Shown here: positions 14,601-21,429 of the stretch, piece after piece
How positions within the stretch are numbered: position 1 is the first letter of the stretch
How the letters are laid out: each line of letters starts with the position of its first letter
Source of the DNA: DASZPL01 sp035550315
GTDB taxonomy: Bacteria > Actinomycetota > Actinomycetes > JAFAQI01
Assembly (NCBI GenBank): GCA_035550315.1
Contig: DASZPL010000167.1
Location: forward strand, 1 to 25,440
Reading direction: 5' to 3'
DNA length: 25,440 nt
Program-made: the position numbers and the translations under genes
The notes under the pieces: model-generated
Seen by the model: the letters and a program-made list of their open reading frames with translations, nothing else
What the model was told of the DNA's origin: nothing
The model's database searches: none

Positions 14601-15421
14601 GCGAGCGGGAACAGCAGCAGCGCCGGGTCGACGTCGGCGCCGAGCGACTGACCGACGACCGAGACCCGCAGGAACGCGGCCGCCGCTGACAGCAGCCCGG
14701 CGAGCATCCAGACCAGCACCGCCATCCGGCGTACCGGGATGCCGAGCAGCGTCGCGCGGTCGGCGTTGTCCGCGCTGGCCCGGACCCCGAGCCCGGTGCG
14801 GCTGATCCGGAAGAACGCGTAGAGCCCCGCGGTGATCACGGCGGCCACGACGATGATCGCCAGGTAGTTGCCGTTGAGCACCACCTGGCCGACGGAGAAC
14901 GTGAACCGGTCGAACGGGGTCGGCAGCTGGGAGGCGCCGAGCACCGTGCTGCCGAACAGCGACGGCAGCTTCACCTCGCCGATCACGATGATCTGGCCGA
15001 CCCCGATCGTCGCGACGGTCAGCACCAGCCGCGACTTGTCGGTGAACCGCCGCAACAGCACGCCCTGGGTGAAGCCGCCGACCAGCGCGCCGGTGACCAG
15101 CGCGGTGACGACGCCGAGCAGGTAGGACTGGTGCGCCTGGGTGATGACCAGCAGGCCGAGCACGGAGGCGGTGCCGCCGAGCGCCGCTTGCGCGAAGTTG
15201 ATGATCCGCTGCGCGCGGTGCACCAGGATCAGGCCGAAGGCGGGCAGCGCGTAGAGCAGCCCGAAGATCGCCCCTTCCAGCAGGTTGCCGAACGGCACAC
15301 CCGACGGCGTCGGGATGCCGATGGCATGGCTGGTCGCGCCCCACCCGAAGATCAGCTCGCAGCCGACCGCGATCGCCGGGACGGCGAGCAGGCGCAGCAA
15401 CCAGGCTGGGGCGAACGGCAT
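11639..15421 (-). CDS. Single-chain branched-chain-type ABC transporter (LivH-LivM-LivF-LivG fusion)
   Basis: This 1260-residue polypeptide contains all four core parts of a LIV/HAAT importer. Residues 1-325 are a LivH-like permease (GLLYALPAFGLILVHRAQRIINFAQAA). Residues about 365-685 are a LivM-like permease (GWAGQVSLGQFGIAGVGA; FVFAIVGGMASPYGAVIG). Residues about 725-965 are a LivF-like ATPase with Walker A GTNGAGKST (759-767), signature LSGGE (863-867), Walker B LLIIDE (883-888) and Q920 in the H-loop place, as usual in LivF. Residues about 993-1245 are a LivG-like ATPase with Walker A GPNGAGKTT (1026-1034), signature LSTGS, Walker B VLLLDE (1163-1168) and H1201. The ATG at 15421 overlaps the binding-protein stop as TGATG. 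Upstream open frame to 16096 is a shadow of the binding-protein gene. It should import a small organic solute using the partner at 15421-17100. Confidence 0.92.
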   Translation of the reverse strand: MPFAPAWLLRLLAVPAIAVGCELIFGWGATSHAIGIPTPSGVPFGNLLEGAIFGLLYALPAFGLILVHRAQRIINFAQAALGGTASVLGLLVITQAHQSYLLGVVTALVTGALVGGFTQGVLLRRFTDKSRLVLTVATIGVGQIIVIGEVKLPSLFGSTVLGASQLPTPFDRFTFSVGQVVLNGNYLAIIVVAAVITAGLYAFFRISRTGLGVRASADNADRATLLGIPVRRMAVLVWMLAGLLSAAAAFLRVSVVGQSLGADVDPALLLFPLAAAVIARFDDLPTALIAGIGLGILDRAAYYSTGNPNLPVALVLPVVLVALLWRRARSRAHDSGISSFQTYAESRPIPLALRRLPEVVWASRGCRLAGLGLAVAAPWLAGDARLGFLTLVVLAAMIALSLTVLTGWAGQVSLGQFGIAGVGAAVAGGLATRHHADFFVTLVVAAVVGAAVAAAIGLPALRLPGLSLAVVTLAFASLVATIVLDPRYFGWLLPKDGQTVQRPDLFGRFDASSDLAFYFLCLALLVLFIVSTRRLRSSRSGRVFVSQRDNVRAAQALGVSAARAKIAAFALSGAIAAVGGALYAYQVGAVDPTTFPLQRSIDVFVFAIVGGMASPYGAVIGAVVYQVLNYFGSSIFGFLGHLGLGGLVDVINQLGLSAGVLFVLAFFPGGIAATGTRLRDRYLRAVAARRGLELPSMVADRAQPAALDAAAPATAVRGSEAPDDALLVCRGLDVGYDGVQVLFGVDLHVRQGEVLALLGTNGAGKSTLLRAISGLTMPSAGTVTFDGTDITRDAAISRVAGGIVQVPGGKGIFPTVTVADHFRAARWTTTGGDAGRTADAAQAQVLEWFPRLAERWDALAGDLSGGEAQQLAVGMAFIARPRLLIIDELSLGLAPAIVERLLDVVRQLNADGATVILVEQSINVALTIADRAYFMEKGEVRFEGSTAELLERDDIARSVFLAGGDAVPEQRAAPAGKRRAQRRPATDPLREPALQVTDLAVSFGGVHAVDGVTFALAEREILGLIGPNGAGKTTVFDLVSGFLTPTRGRVRFRGRDVTALAPAGRGLLGLGRSFQDARIFPSLSVAENIAAALERHLAVRDHLAAALCLPEVTETEHHVAWTVADLVELLGLGAFRDKLVRELSTGSRRIVDIAMALAYDPAVLLLDEPSSGIAQRETEALGPMLLRIRQETDCALLVIEHDMPLISTISDRMLALELGRVIAEGRPAGVLADPRVIASYLGTDDATTQRSGKQLVGAPR

Positions 15422-17100
15422 CAGCGACCCGGGATCGTGAACGTGCCGCTCGGCAGCTGGCCGATCGTGTAGCGGCGGCCGTTGTCGAGCGCGACGTAGG
15501 TGCCGGGCTTGCCGTCTACCGGCGAGCGCCGCGACGGATCCCAATAGATCCGCCGCACGTCCGAGACGCCGGTGTAGTCGCCCGCGCCGTACTTCACCAG
15601 GGCGTGGTAGCGGCTGCCGCCCCAGGCGGGCAGCGTCAGCACGGCGCGCTGGAACGTCGCCGGGTTGAGTGTCGGGCCGGCTTGCTGCAGCCCGGCGGCG
15701 AGCACGCTGAGGTCGCCCTGCATGTTGTTGGCGCTGACGAACGGCCCGAGCTTGCCGTGGGTGCTGCGGTAGACCGCGCCGGCGTCGTAGTTGCTCAGCG
15801 AGGACATGTCGGGCAGGTCGCCCAGGCCGAATGCGTGCGCCCACTGCTGCTTGCTGTAGAGCTGGCCGAGCTCGTCGAAGTCGAGGTACGACGAGCCGAT
15901 CACGACGTTCTCGGGGAAGTAGTCCTGCGCGGTCAGCTGGGGTGTCAGGTAGACCGGGAACACCGGGTCGGTGAAGTAGAGCAGCGTCGTGATGCCGGAC
16001 TGCTTCGCCTGCGACGCCAGCGTCGTGGTCTGCACCACGGCTTGCCCGGTGTCCGGCGCGAACGTCTTGATTACCGCGCCGCCGCCGTGGTCGCAATGGT
16101 CGATGATCGCCTGCAGGTGCTGCGCGGCGACGACGTGCTCCGGCGTGTCCTCGACGAGGATCTCCGCCTTGCGCGGCTTGCTCCGCAGCGCCGGCCCGGC
16201 GTACCTCGCCGGACGGTTCGCCAGCTCCTTGCAGTAGTACTCGCCGGCCAGCACCGCTTGGGTGTCGCCGTCCATGTCGTAGTCGTAGTGGTACGGCGCC
16301 TGGCTGGTGTCGAAGCTGGCCGGCAGGTTCATGCCACCAAAGTTGATGACGCCCAGGTGGCTCAGCTCCTGCTGGAAGCCGGGCGCGGTGATGTTGCGCG
16401 AGTAGACGACCGCGAACGGGTGGTAGGTGCTGACGATGGTGTGCGCGTCCTGGCGGAAGCAGTCGTCACTCGGCGGCGACGCCTGGCACGACTTGCTGAC
16501 GTAGTTGATCATCCGGACCTGCCGGCCCCACAGCTGGTAGCGCGCGTTGATGAAGCTCTGCGCCCGCGCCAGGTAGTCGGCGTTCTGTGCCGCCGTCGGG
16601 TCCAGCCCGGCCGGGCCCAGGATCGCGTGCAGCGCGAGGCTGTCCTTCGGGCTGTAGTAGACGACGGTGATCTGCTTGGCCGTCACTCCCTGGTAGGTCG
16701 CGCCGCCGTTGTTGCCGGACCAGGTCGGCTGGCACGGCGGCGCTGCGGCGAACCCGGCGACGGCGAACTGCTTGCCGCCCACGCAGTGCTTGGTGTTGCC
16801 GTGTCCGGTGGCGGTCGTCGTACCGTTGCCGCCGGCCGAGCCGGTGGCACCGGAGCCGGTCGCGCCGCCGCCGGCACCGGCGGCGAGTCGCCGCCCGCCA
16901 GCCGTGCCCTGCTTGGTGCCGCCGCCCTGCGCGCTAGTGCCCGACGAGGTGGTGCCCGGCGCGGCCGACGGTCCGGTAGCAGTGAACGCCGGGTACGACG
17001 GCGCGCCGCCGCCGGAGGCGCCGTGGGACGGGGCAATCACGATCAGCAGCAGCAGGGCTGCCGCGATCATCAAGGCAGGTGCATAGCGTCGAACCGGCAC
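15421..17100 (-). CDS. LIV-type ABC transporter substrate-binding protein, membrane-anchored or secreted
   Basis: The 559-residue protein starts with a hydrophobic signal/anchor (about residues 8-27). A Gly/Ser/Thr-rich linker (about 28-105) places the binding domain beyond the wall. A periplasmic-binding-protein type I domain follows, opening with CVGGKQFAVAGF, PPCQPTWSGNNGGATYQGVT and ITVVYY, a pattern common in actinobacterial LIV-like binding proteins. There is no lipobox Cys after the hydrophobic segment, so it is probably anchored by the uncleaved helix or released. The GTG start at 17100 follows GTGAGGG and a 6-codon uORF. It is the first full gene of the operon and feeds the fused transporter. 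The ligand is unknown; the neighbouring sulfatases suggest a sulfated organic compound. Confidence 0.88.
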   Translation of the reverse strand: MPVRRYAPALMIAAALLLLIVIAPSHGASGGGAPSYPAFTATGPSAAPGTTSSGTSAQGGGTKQGTAGGRRLAAGAGGGATGSGATGSAGGNGTTTATGHGNTKHCVGGKQFAVAGFAAAPPCQPTWSGNNGGATYQGVTAKQITVVYYSPKDSLALHAILGPAGLDPTAAQNADYLARAQSFINARYQLWGRQVRMINYVSKSCQASPPSDDCFRQDAHTIVSTYHPFAVVYSRNITAPGFQQELSHLGVINFGGMNLPASFDTSQAPYHYDYDMDGDTQAVLAGEYYCKELANRPARYAGPALRSKPRKAEILVEDTPEHVVAAQHLQAIIDHCDHGGGAVIKTFAPDTGQAVVQTTTLASQAKQSGITTLLYFTDPVFPVYLTPQLTAQDYFPENVVIGSSYLDFDELGQLYSKQQWAHAFGLGDLPDMSSLSNYDAGAVYRSTHGKLGPFVSANNMQGDLSVLAAGLQQAGPTLNPATFQRAVLTLPAWGGSRYHALVKYGAGDYTGVSDVRRIYWDPSRRSPVDGKPGTYVALDNGRRYTIGQLPSGTFTIPGR

Positions 17101-17118
17101 TGCAAACCCTCACTTGCA
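17101..17118 (-). promoter_or_regulatory. Ribosome binding site presented in a small hairpin
   Basis: TGCAA (17101-17105) and TTGCA (17114-17118) form an inverted repeat around an 8-nt loop that contains the GAGGG ribosome binding site of the substrate-binding-protein gene. The repeat abuts the GTG start. The stem is only 5 bp, so any effect on translation would be modest. Confidence 0.4.
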
Positions 17119-17130
17119 GTTCTGTCGCAT
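17110..17130 (-). CDS. 6-codon leaderless upstream ORF (MRQNCK)
   Basis: On the minus strand the TATTGT -10 box (17142-17137) ends 6 nt before an ATG at 17130, which encodes MRQNCK and stops at a TGA embedded in the AAGTGAGGG ribosome binding site of the next gene. The geometry predicts a leaderless mini-ORF whose termination overlaps the initiation signal of the binding-protein gene. It contains one Cys codon. Translation is inferred from promoter position, not shown. Confidence 0.5.
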   Translation of the reverse strand: MRQNCK

Positions 17131-17133
17131 CGA

Positions 17134-17165
17134 GTGACAATATCTCACGGGCAGCCTACTGTCAG
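17134..17165. promoter_or_regulatory. Interlocked divergent promoters of the importer operon and arylsulfatase
   Basis: Plus strand: GTGACA (17134-17139), 17-nt spacer, TACTGT (17157-17162), driving the arylsulfatase at 17200. Minus strand: CTGACA (17165-17160), 17-nt spacer, TATTGT (17142-17137), driving the importer operon. The -35 of each overlaps the -10 of the other, so the two promoters occupy the same face-to-face stretch and cannot both be bound by RNA polymerase at once. Both match actinobacterial vegetative promoters. Confidence 0.65.
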
Positions 17166-17199
17166 GGGTTCGCCGGGGGATGTCAAGAAGGGCCACGTC

Positions 17200-19449
17200 A
17201 TGCCGGATTACGAGGTGTTCGACGGCGTCATCGGCACGACGCACCTGGATTCCACGCCGAGCTATCCGCGGCGCGAGCCGCCGCCGGGCGGGCCCAACAT
17301 CGTGCTGATCGTCCTCGACGACACCGGCTTCGCGCAGTTCGGCTGCTACGGCTCCACGATCGAGACGCCGAACATCGACCGGCTGGCGTCGGAAGGGCTG
17401 CGCTACAGCAACTTCCACGTCACGCCGCTGTGCTCGCCGACCCGCGCCGCACTGCTCACGGGCGCCAACCACCACACCGTCGGGATGCGGGCGGTCGCGA
17501 ACTTCAACACCGGCTTCCCGAACATGCGCGGCGCCGTGTCCCACCATGCCGTAACGATCGCCGAGGTGTTGCGTGACGCGAACTACGCGACGTTCGCCCT
17601 CGGCAAGTGGCACCTGTGCCCGGCGGTGGACGCATCCGCAGCAGGGCCGTACGACCAGTGGCCGCTGCAGCGCGGGTTCGACCGGTTCTACGGCTTCCTC
17701 GACGGCGAGACAGACCAGTTCCATCCCGACCTGGTCTACGACAACCACCGCATCGACCCGCCGCGCACGCCCGAGCAGGGCTACCACCTCAGCGAGGATC
17801 TGGTCGACCACGCGGTCGAGTTCGTGCACGACGCGGTGTCGATCCGGCCGGACCGGCCGTTCTTCCTCTACCTCGCGTTCGGCGCGACCCACGCACCGCA
17901 CCAGGCGCCGGCGGCGTACCTGGAGAAGTACCGCGGGCGGTTCGACGTCGGCTGGGACGCGATCCGCGACCAGTGGTTCGCGCGGCAGCGAGAGCTCGGG
18001 CTGGTCCCGGCCGGGACCGAGCTGGCGCCGCGCAACCCGGGCGTCGAGGCGTGGGAGACGCTGTCGGACGACCAGCAACGGCTCGGGGCGCGGCTGCAGG
18101 AGGCGTTCGCGGCGTTCCTCGACCACACCGACGCGCAGATCGGCCGGCTGGTCGAGGACCTCAACGAGCTCGGCGTGCTCGACAACACGTTGCTGCTGGT
18201 GATGTCGGACAACGGGGCCAGCCAGGAGGGCGGCCCGTTCGGCGTACTGCACGAGATGAAGTTCTTCAACGGCATCCTCGAGACGCCCGACCAGGCGGTG
18301 CACCGGCTCGACGACATCGGCGGCCCGAACAGCCACGCCAACTACCCCTGGGGCTGGGCGCAGGCCGGGAACACGCCGTTCAAGTGGTACAAGCAGAACA
18401 CGCACGAGGGCGGCGTACATGTGCCGCTGATCGTGCGCTGGCCGGACCGGATCGCCGACCCGGGGGAGGTGCGCCACCAGTTCCACCATGTGACGGACGT
18501 CGCGCCGGCGATCTACGAGGCGGCCGGCGTCGCCCGGCCCTCGGTCTATCGCGGGCTCGACCAGATCCCGATGACCGGCACCTCACTGCTCTACACGCTG
18601 GACCAGCCGGACGCGCCCAGCCGCAAGCCGGTGCAGTACTTCGAGATGGGCGGGCATCGCGGTCTCTGGCACGACGGCTGGAAGGCGGTGACCCGTCACA
18701 TCGCCGGGGTGCCGTACGACGACGACCAGTGGGAGCTTTACCACGTCGAGGCGGACTTCTCGGAATGTCATGACCTCGCAGAGGCGAAGCCGGAGAAGCT
18801 GGCCGAGCTGATCGAGCGGTGGTGGGAGGAGGCCGACAAGCACGGCGTGCTTCCGCTCGACGATCGCACCATCGAGCTGTTCGGCACGCGGTACGCCGAC
18901 CACACGCCGCACCCGACCAGTCGCCGCTACGTTTACCGGCCGCCGATGTCGCCGATGCCCGCCCAGGTGGCGCCCACCATGGGTGGCCGGGCCTGGCACA
19001 TGCAGGCGCGAATCACCCGCCCGACCGGCGCCGACGGCGTGCTGTTCGCGACCGGCACGGCGAACGCGGGGCTCAGCTGGTTCGTCGAGGCCGACCGGCT
19101 GGTGCTGGACTACAACGCGTTCGGCGAGCACACCGTGTTGGTCTCCGACCGGCCGCTGCCCGACGGCGCGGCGGTCGTCGGCGTGAGCTTCGAGCGGTCG
19201 CAGAACGAGGGTGACGTCACGCTTCACATCGACGGCGAGCCGGCTGGCACGGCGCACCTGCCGCTGGCAATGCGGATCATGTCCAGCGTCGGCCCGAGCG
19301 TCGGCTACGACCACGGCTCACCGGTGAGTCCGCGCTACGTCGGGCCGAACCGGTTCCAGGGTGTCATCCACTCCCTCGAGGTCGTCGTCGCCGGCGGCAG
19401 CCGCCAGGACGCCGAGGCCGTCGCTCGCGCCGAGATGGCCCGGCAGTAG
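17200..19449 (+). CDS. Type I arylsulfatase with C-terminal beta-sandwich domain
   Basis: The 749-residue protein is expected to hydrolyse sulfate esters using a formylglycine made from Cys78 in LC78SPTRAALLTG. Metal ligands are D40-D41 (LIVLDDTGF) and D337-N338 (MSDNGASQEGG). K136 and H138 (GKWHLCP) line the active site. Length and layout match large actinobacterial arylsulfatases such as the mycobacterial AtsD type. A C-terminal concanavalin/LamG-like beta-sandwich spans about 594-735 (GRAWHMQARI ... VTLHIDGEP). The ATG at 17200 has AAGAAGGG 7 nt upstream; the same frame is open much further left, but that part lies antisense to the binding-protein gene. There is no signal peptide, so it is probably cytoplasmic. 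It is divergent from the importer operon through shared promoter DNA. Confidence 0.92.
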   Translation: MPDYEVFDGVIGTTHLDSTPSYPRREPPPGGPNIVLIVLDDTGFAQFGCYGSTIETPNIDRLASEGLRYSNFHVTPLCSPTRAALLTGANHHTVGMRAVANFNTGFPNMRGAVSHHAVTIAEVLRDANYATFALGKWHLCPAVDASAAGPYDQWPLQRGFDRFYGFLDGETDQFHPDLVYDNHRIDPPRTPEQGYHLSEDLVDHAVEFVHDAVSIRPDRPFFLYLAFGATHAPHQAPAAYLEKYRGRFDVGWDAIRDQWFARQRELGLVPAGTELAPRNPGVEAWETLSDDQQRLGARLQEAFAAFLDHTDAQIGRLVEDLNELGVLDNTLLLVMSDNGASQEGGPFGVLHEMKFFNGILETPDQAVHRLDDIGGPNSHANYPWGWAQAGNTPFKWYKQNTHEGGVHVPLIVRWPDRIADPGEVRHQFHHVTDVAPAIYEAAGVARPSVYRGLDQIPMTGTSLLYTLDQPDAPSRKPVQYFEMGGHRGLWHDGWKAVTRHIAGVPYDDDQWELYHVEADFSECHDLAEAKPEKLAELIERWWEEADKHGVLPLDDRTIELFGTRYADHTPHPTSRRYVYRPPMSPMPAQVAPTMGGRAWHMQARITRPTGADGVLFATGTANAGLSWFVEADRLVLDYNAFGEHTVLVSDRPLPDGAAVVGVSFERSQNEGDVTLHIDGEPAGTAHLPLAMRIMSSVGPSVGYDHGSPVSPRYVGPNRFQGVIHSLEVVVAGGSRQDAEAVARAEMARQ

Positions 19450-19453
19450 CAGC

Positions 19454-19497
19454 TTGTCAGCGTTTGCGGGGGCTGTAGGCCCCGCAACCGCTGACAA
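19454..19497. terminator. Long hairpin, likely bidirectional terminator and repeat-family member
   Basis: The arms 19454-19471 and 19480-19497 pair over 18 positions with one mismatch (T19463/C19488) around an 8-nt loop. The hairpin fills the 53-bp gap between two convergent genes, ending 5 bp after the sulfatase stop and 5 bp before the Rieske gene's stop. Its left arm, TTGTCAGCGTTTGCGGGGGC, recurs exactly at 25416-25435. Confidence 0.7.
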
Positions 19498-19502
19498 CTC
19501 GG

Positions 19503-20495
19503 TTAAAGCAGGCGAACCTGGCCTCGGCTGACCTCGACGTTGATCTGCGGCAAGGGTGCGGGCGGCGGCCCGATCAGGACGGCGCCGGTCGACGCGCTGT
19601 AGGTGCCGCCGTGGCACGGGCAGACGAAGTCGCCGTTGGAGAACCCGACGGTGCAGCCGGCGTGGGTGCACACCGCGCTGAAGGCCTTGAACGTGCCATC
19701 CGACTCGTGCACCAACCAGGCCGGACCGCCTTGGTCGTCGGTGAACTGCACCGCGTGGCCGACCGGCACGGCGGCGGCCGCAACCAGTTGCCGGCCGGCG
19801 GTCGGCGTCGATGAGTTGGCGGCCTTGTGCTTGTGGTGCACCGGTGCGGTGGTCAGTGGCGTGCTCGGCGCCGTCGACGCCGCGCGCTTGTCGGAGTGGT
19901 TGAGCGCCCGGCCGATCACGGCGGTCAGGCCACCCAGCAGCCCGCCGGCGACCGCGAGGCCGACGGCCGCCGTACCTCCGAGCAGCAGGGCGCGCCGTTG
20001 CGGGTCGGCGTCGGTGCGGGCTCGCTGCCGGATCCAGTCGTCGACCGTCCAGCCGCTCCACCGTCCGGCGATCAGCGGGATGCTCCAGGCGAACAGGAAC
20101 ACGATGTCGGAGCCGTAGTAATACGGCCGGATGTCGAAGCTGACGGTCAGGAAGAAGGTCAGCGACAGCAGCGCGCCGCCCAGGGCGGCGAGCCGGACCC
20201 ACAGGCCGAGCAGGGTCGCCAACCCGACCGCGAGCTCGCCGGCCGCGATCATCACGCCGACGAACTTGGGCGCGTGTGCCGAGGCGGCGAGCAGCCAGCC
20301 GATCGGACTCCGGTGCTGCAGCGACAGGATGGTGGCCTGCACCGAGGTCGGAGAGCTCGGGTCGAGGTACGCCGGATTCGCGAGTTTCTGCAGGCCGGCG
20401 TAGGTGAAGGTCACGCCAAGGAACAGCCGCAGCGGGATCAGCGCCCAACGGCCCGGTGCAGCGGGCGCTGGCACCCCCGGCGAATCAGCGCGCAC
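19503..20495 (-). CDS. DoxD/DoxX-Rieske fusion, membrane redox protein
   Basis: With a GTG start at 20495 the protein has about 330 residues; the start is uncertain because no clear ribosome binding site precedes any candidate. The N-terminal half is a four-helix DoxD/DoxX-type membrane domain (LIPLRLFLGVTFTYAGLQKL; FVGVMIAAGELAVGLATLLGL). A twin-Arg-like anchor (QRRALLLGG plus a hydrophobic helix) and a Pro/Thr linker lead to a C-terminal Rieske [2Fe-2S] domain: C276-T-H278-x2-C281 and C292-P-C294-H295-G-G. All four cluster ligands and both disulfide Cys are present. DoxD belongs to thiosulfate:quinone oxidoreductase, so a role in quinone-linked sulfur or electron transfer is plausible but not shown. 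It is divergent from the membrane protein at 20568. Confidence 0.83.
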   Translation of the reverse strand: MRADSPGVPAPAAPGRWALIPLRLFLGVTFTYAGLQKLANPAYLDPSSPTSVQATILSLQHRSPIGWLLAASAHAPKFVGVMIAAGELAVGLATLLGLWVRLAALGGALLSLTFFLTVSFDIRPYYYGSDIVFLFAWSIPLIAGRWSGWTVDDWIRQRARTDADPQRRALLLGGTAAVGLAVAGGLLGGLTAVIGRALNHSDKRAASTAPSTPLTTAPVHHKHKAANSSTPTAGRQLVAAAAVPVGHAVQFTDDQGGPAWLVHESDGTFKAFSAVCTHAGCTVGFSNGDFVCPCHGGTYSASTGAVLIGPPPAPLPQINVEVSRGQVRLL

Positions 20496-20567
20496 GTCAG
20501 CAGGGCACGGGCAGGAGATGAGGGTTTCCTGAGAACCGGCCGGGTCAGACCGGGTAGACAAGGCGTC

Positions 20568-21314
20568 ATGGCCGGCCTTTCGCCTCGCGAACCGTCGCTC
20601 CCCAAACCGCTCCGCGAGCTGATTGCGACGGCGATCGGTCGCGAGCACCGCGACGATCCAGCGGCCGGCTCGACCGGTGGCCCGGCCGGCAACGCCCGGC
20701 TCACCGCCTGGACCGGGCTGGTGCTGCTCGTGCTGTTCCTGGTCGAGGTCGTGACGCTGATCTCGCTGCACTCGCTGCTCAGCGTGCACATCGTGGTCGG
20801 CGTCATCTTGGTGCCGCTCGCGTTGTTGAAGACGGCGTCCACCGGTTGGCGGATCCTGCGCTACTACCTGGGCAACCCGGCGTACCGGCAGGCCGGGCCG
20901 CCGCCGCTCGTCCTTCGGCTGATGGGGCCGCTCGTCATCCTGACCTCGCTCGCCGTGCTCGGCAGCGGGCTGGCGTTAGTCGCGCTCGGGGACGCGTCGC
21001 ACTCGACGCTCGCGACCGTCCTCGGCTTCCGCATCGACGCGGTGACCGTCCACCAGGCCTGCTTCATCGCCTGGTTGGCGATCACCGGGTTGCACACGTT
21101 GGCGCGTGTCGTGCCGGCAGTCCTGCTGGCGGTGAACGCGCGGCGGGTGCGGAAGGCGGTGCCGGGCGTGCGCGCCCGCGCGGCCGTCGTAGCGATGGCG
21201 TTGGCGCTGGGTGGCGTCACCGGCGTCGTCGTATTGCACGACGCCGGGGCATGGACGCACGGCATCAGCTTCGACTTCGACCACGATCACGACCGCGACC
21301 TCTCGATCGGCTAA
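20568..21314 (+). CDS. His-containing multi-pass membrane protein, possible b-type cytochrome
   Basis: The 248-residue protein has about five transmembrane helices. His residues in or near the helices (H68, H74, H145, H162, H176) include ones spaced as in di-haem b561/DUF4405-like proteins, and the C-terminus is His/Asp-rich (DFDHDHDRD). I chose the ATG at 20568; the frame is open upstream but runs antisense to the DoxD-Rieske gene. AAGG at 20560-20563 is a weak ribosome binding site, and a TAGACA box 7 nt before the ATG hints at a leaderless start. It is divergent from the DoxD-Rieske gene, so it might be its haem partner, by inference from position. Confidence 0.62.
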   Translation: MAGLSPREPSLPKPLRELIATAIGREHRDDPAAGSTGGPAGNARLTAWTGLVLLVLFLVEVVTLISLHSLLSVHIVVGVILVPLALLKTASTGWRILRYYLGNPAYRQAGPPPLVLRLMGPLVILTSLAVLGSGLALVALGDASHSTLATVLGFRIDAVTVHQACFIAWLAITGLHTLARVVPAVLLAVNARRVRKAVPGVRARAAVVAMALALGGVTGVVVLHDAGAWTHGISFDFDHDHDRDLSIG

Positions 21315-21324
21315 CCGCAGTCCC

Positions 21325-21388
21325 CGCCAAACCCGCGCAAATCAACGTCAAATCCGGGCGGATGCGGTTGAAACGCGCGGGTTTGGCG
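21325..21388. terminator. Imperfect hairpin between convergent genes
   Basis: CGCCAAACCCGCGC (21325-21338) and its exact reverse complement (21375-21388) form a 14-bp stem. After an internal mismatch a second short pairing (CAAC/GTTG) extends it. The pair lies in the 115-bp gap between the convergent membrane-protein and alkylsulfatase genes. A third partial copy of the right arm, GCGCGGGTTTGG, follows at 21409-21420. Probable bidirectional terminator or small palindromic repeat. Confidence 0.6.
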
Positions 21389-21429
21389 AGTAGGGAGCGG
21401 CCCGCGGGGCGCGGGTTTGGGGGTTGCGA

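Noticed and set aside
12528..15344. 938-codon minus-strand open frame inside the fused transporter
   Set aside because: Off-frame, Arg/Gly-rich shadow of the Liv fusion, whose frame carries intact Walker motifs.
15422..16096. In-frame extension of the fused Liv transporter to a start at 16096
   Set aside because: This part overlaps the substrate-binding-protein gene on the same strand in another frame and encodes Arg-rich, family-less sequence. The LivH homology begins at the ATG at 15421.
17123..17139. TGTC-N9-GACA as a third site for the TetR regulator
   Set aside because: The arms are in the opposite order from the two flanking operators, and the inner bases do not match.
17134..17148. 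GTGA-N7-TCAC as a CRP/FNR-like operator
   Set aside because: The spacing is one base longer than the usual N6 site, and the bases are better explained as parts of the two overlapping promoters.
15604..17199. Long plus-strand extension of the arylsulfatase upstream of 17200
   Set aside because: It is antisense to the binding-protein gene and has the repetitive R/G/V composition of a high-GC shadow frame. Sulfatase homology, a ribosome binding site and a promoter support 17200.
17110..18489. 459-codon minus-strand open frame opposite the arylsulfatase
   Set aside because: Only its last six codons, placed just after a promoter, look meaningful. The remainder is antisense to a well-supported sulfatase.
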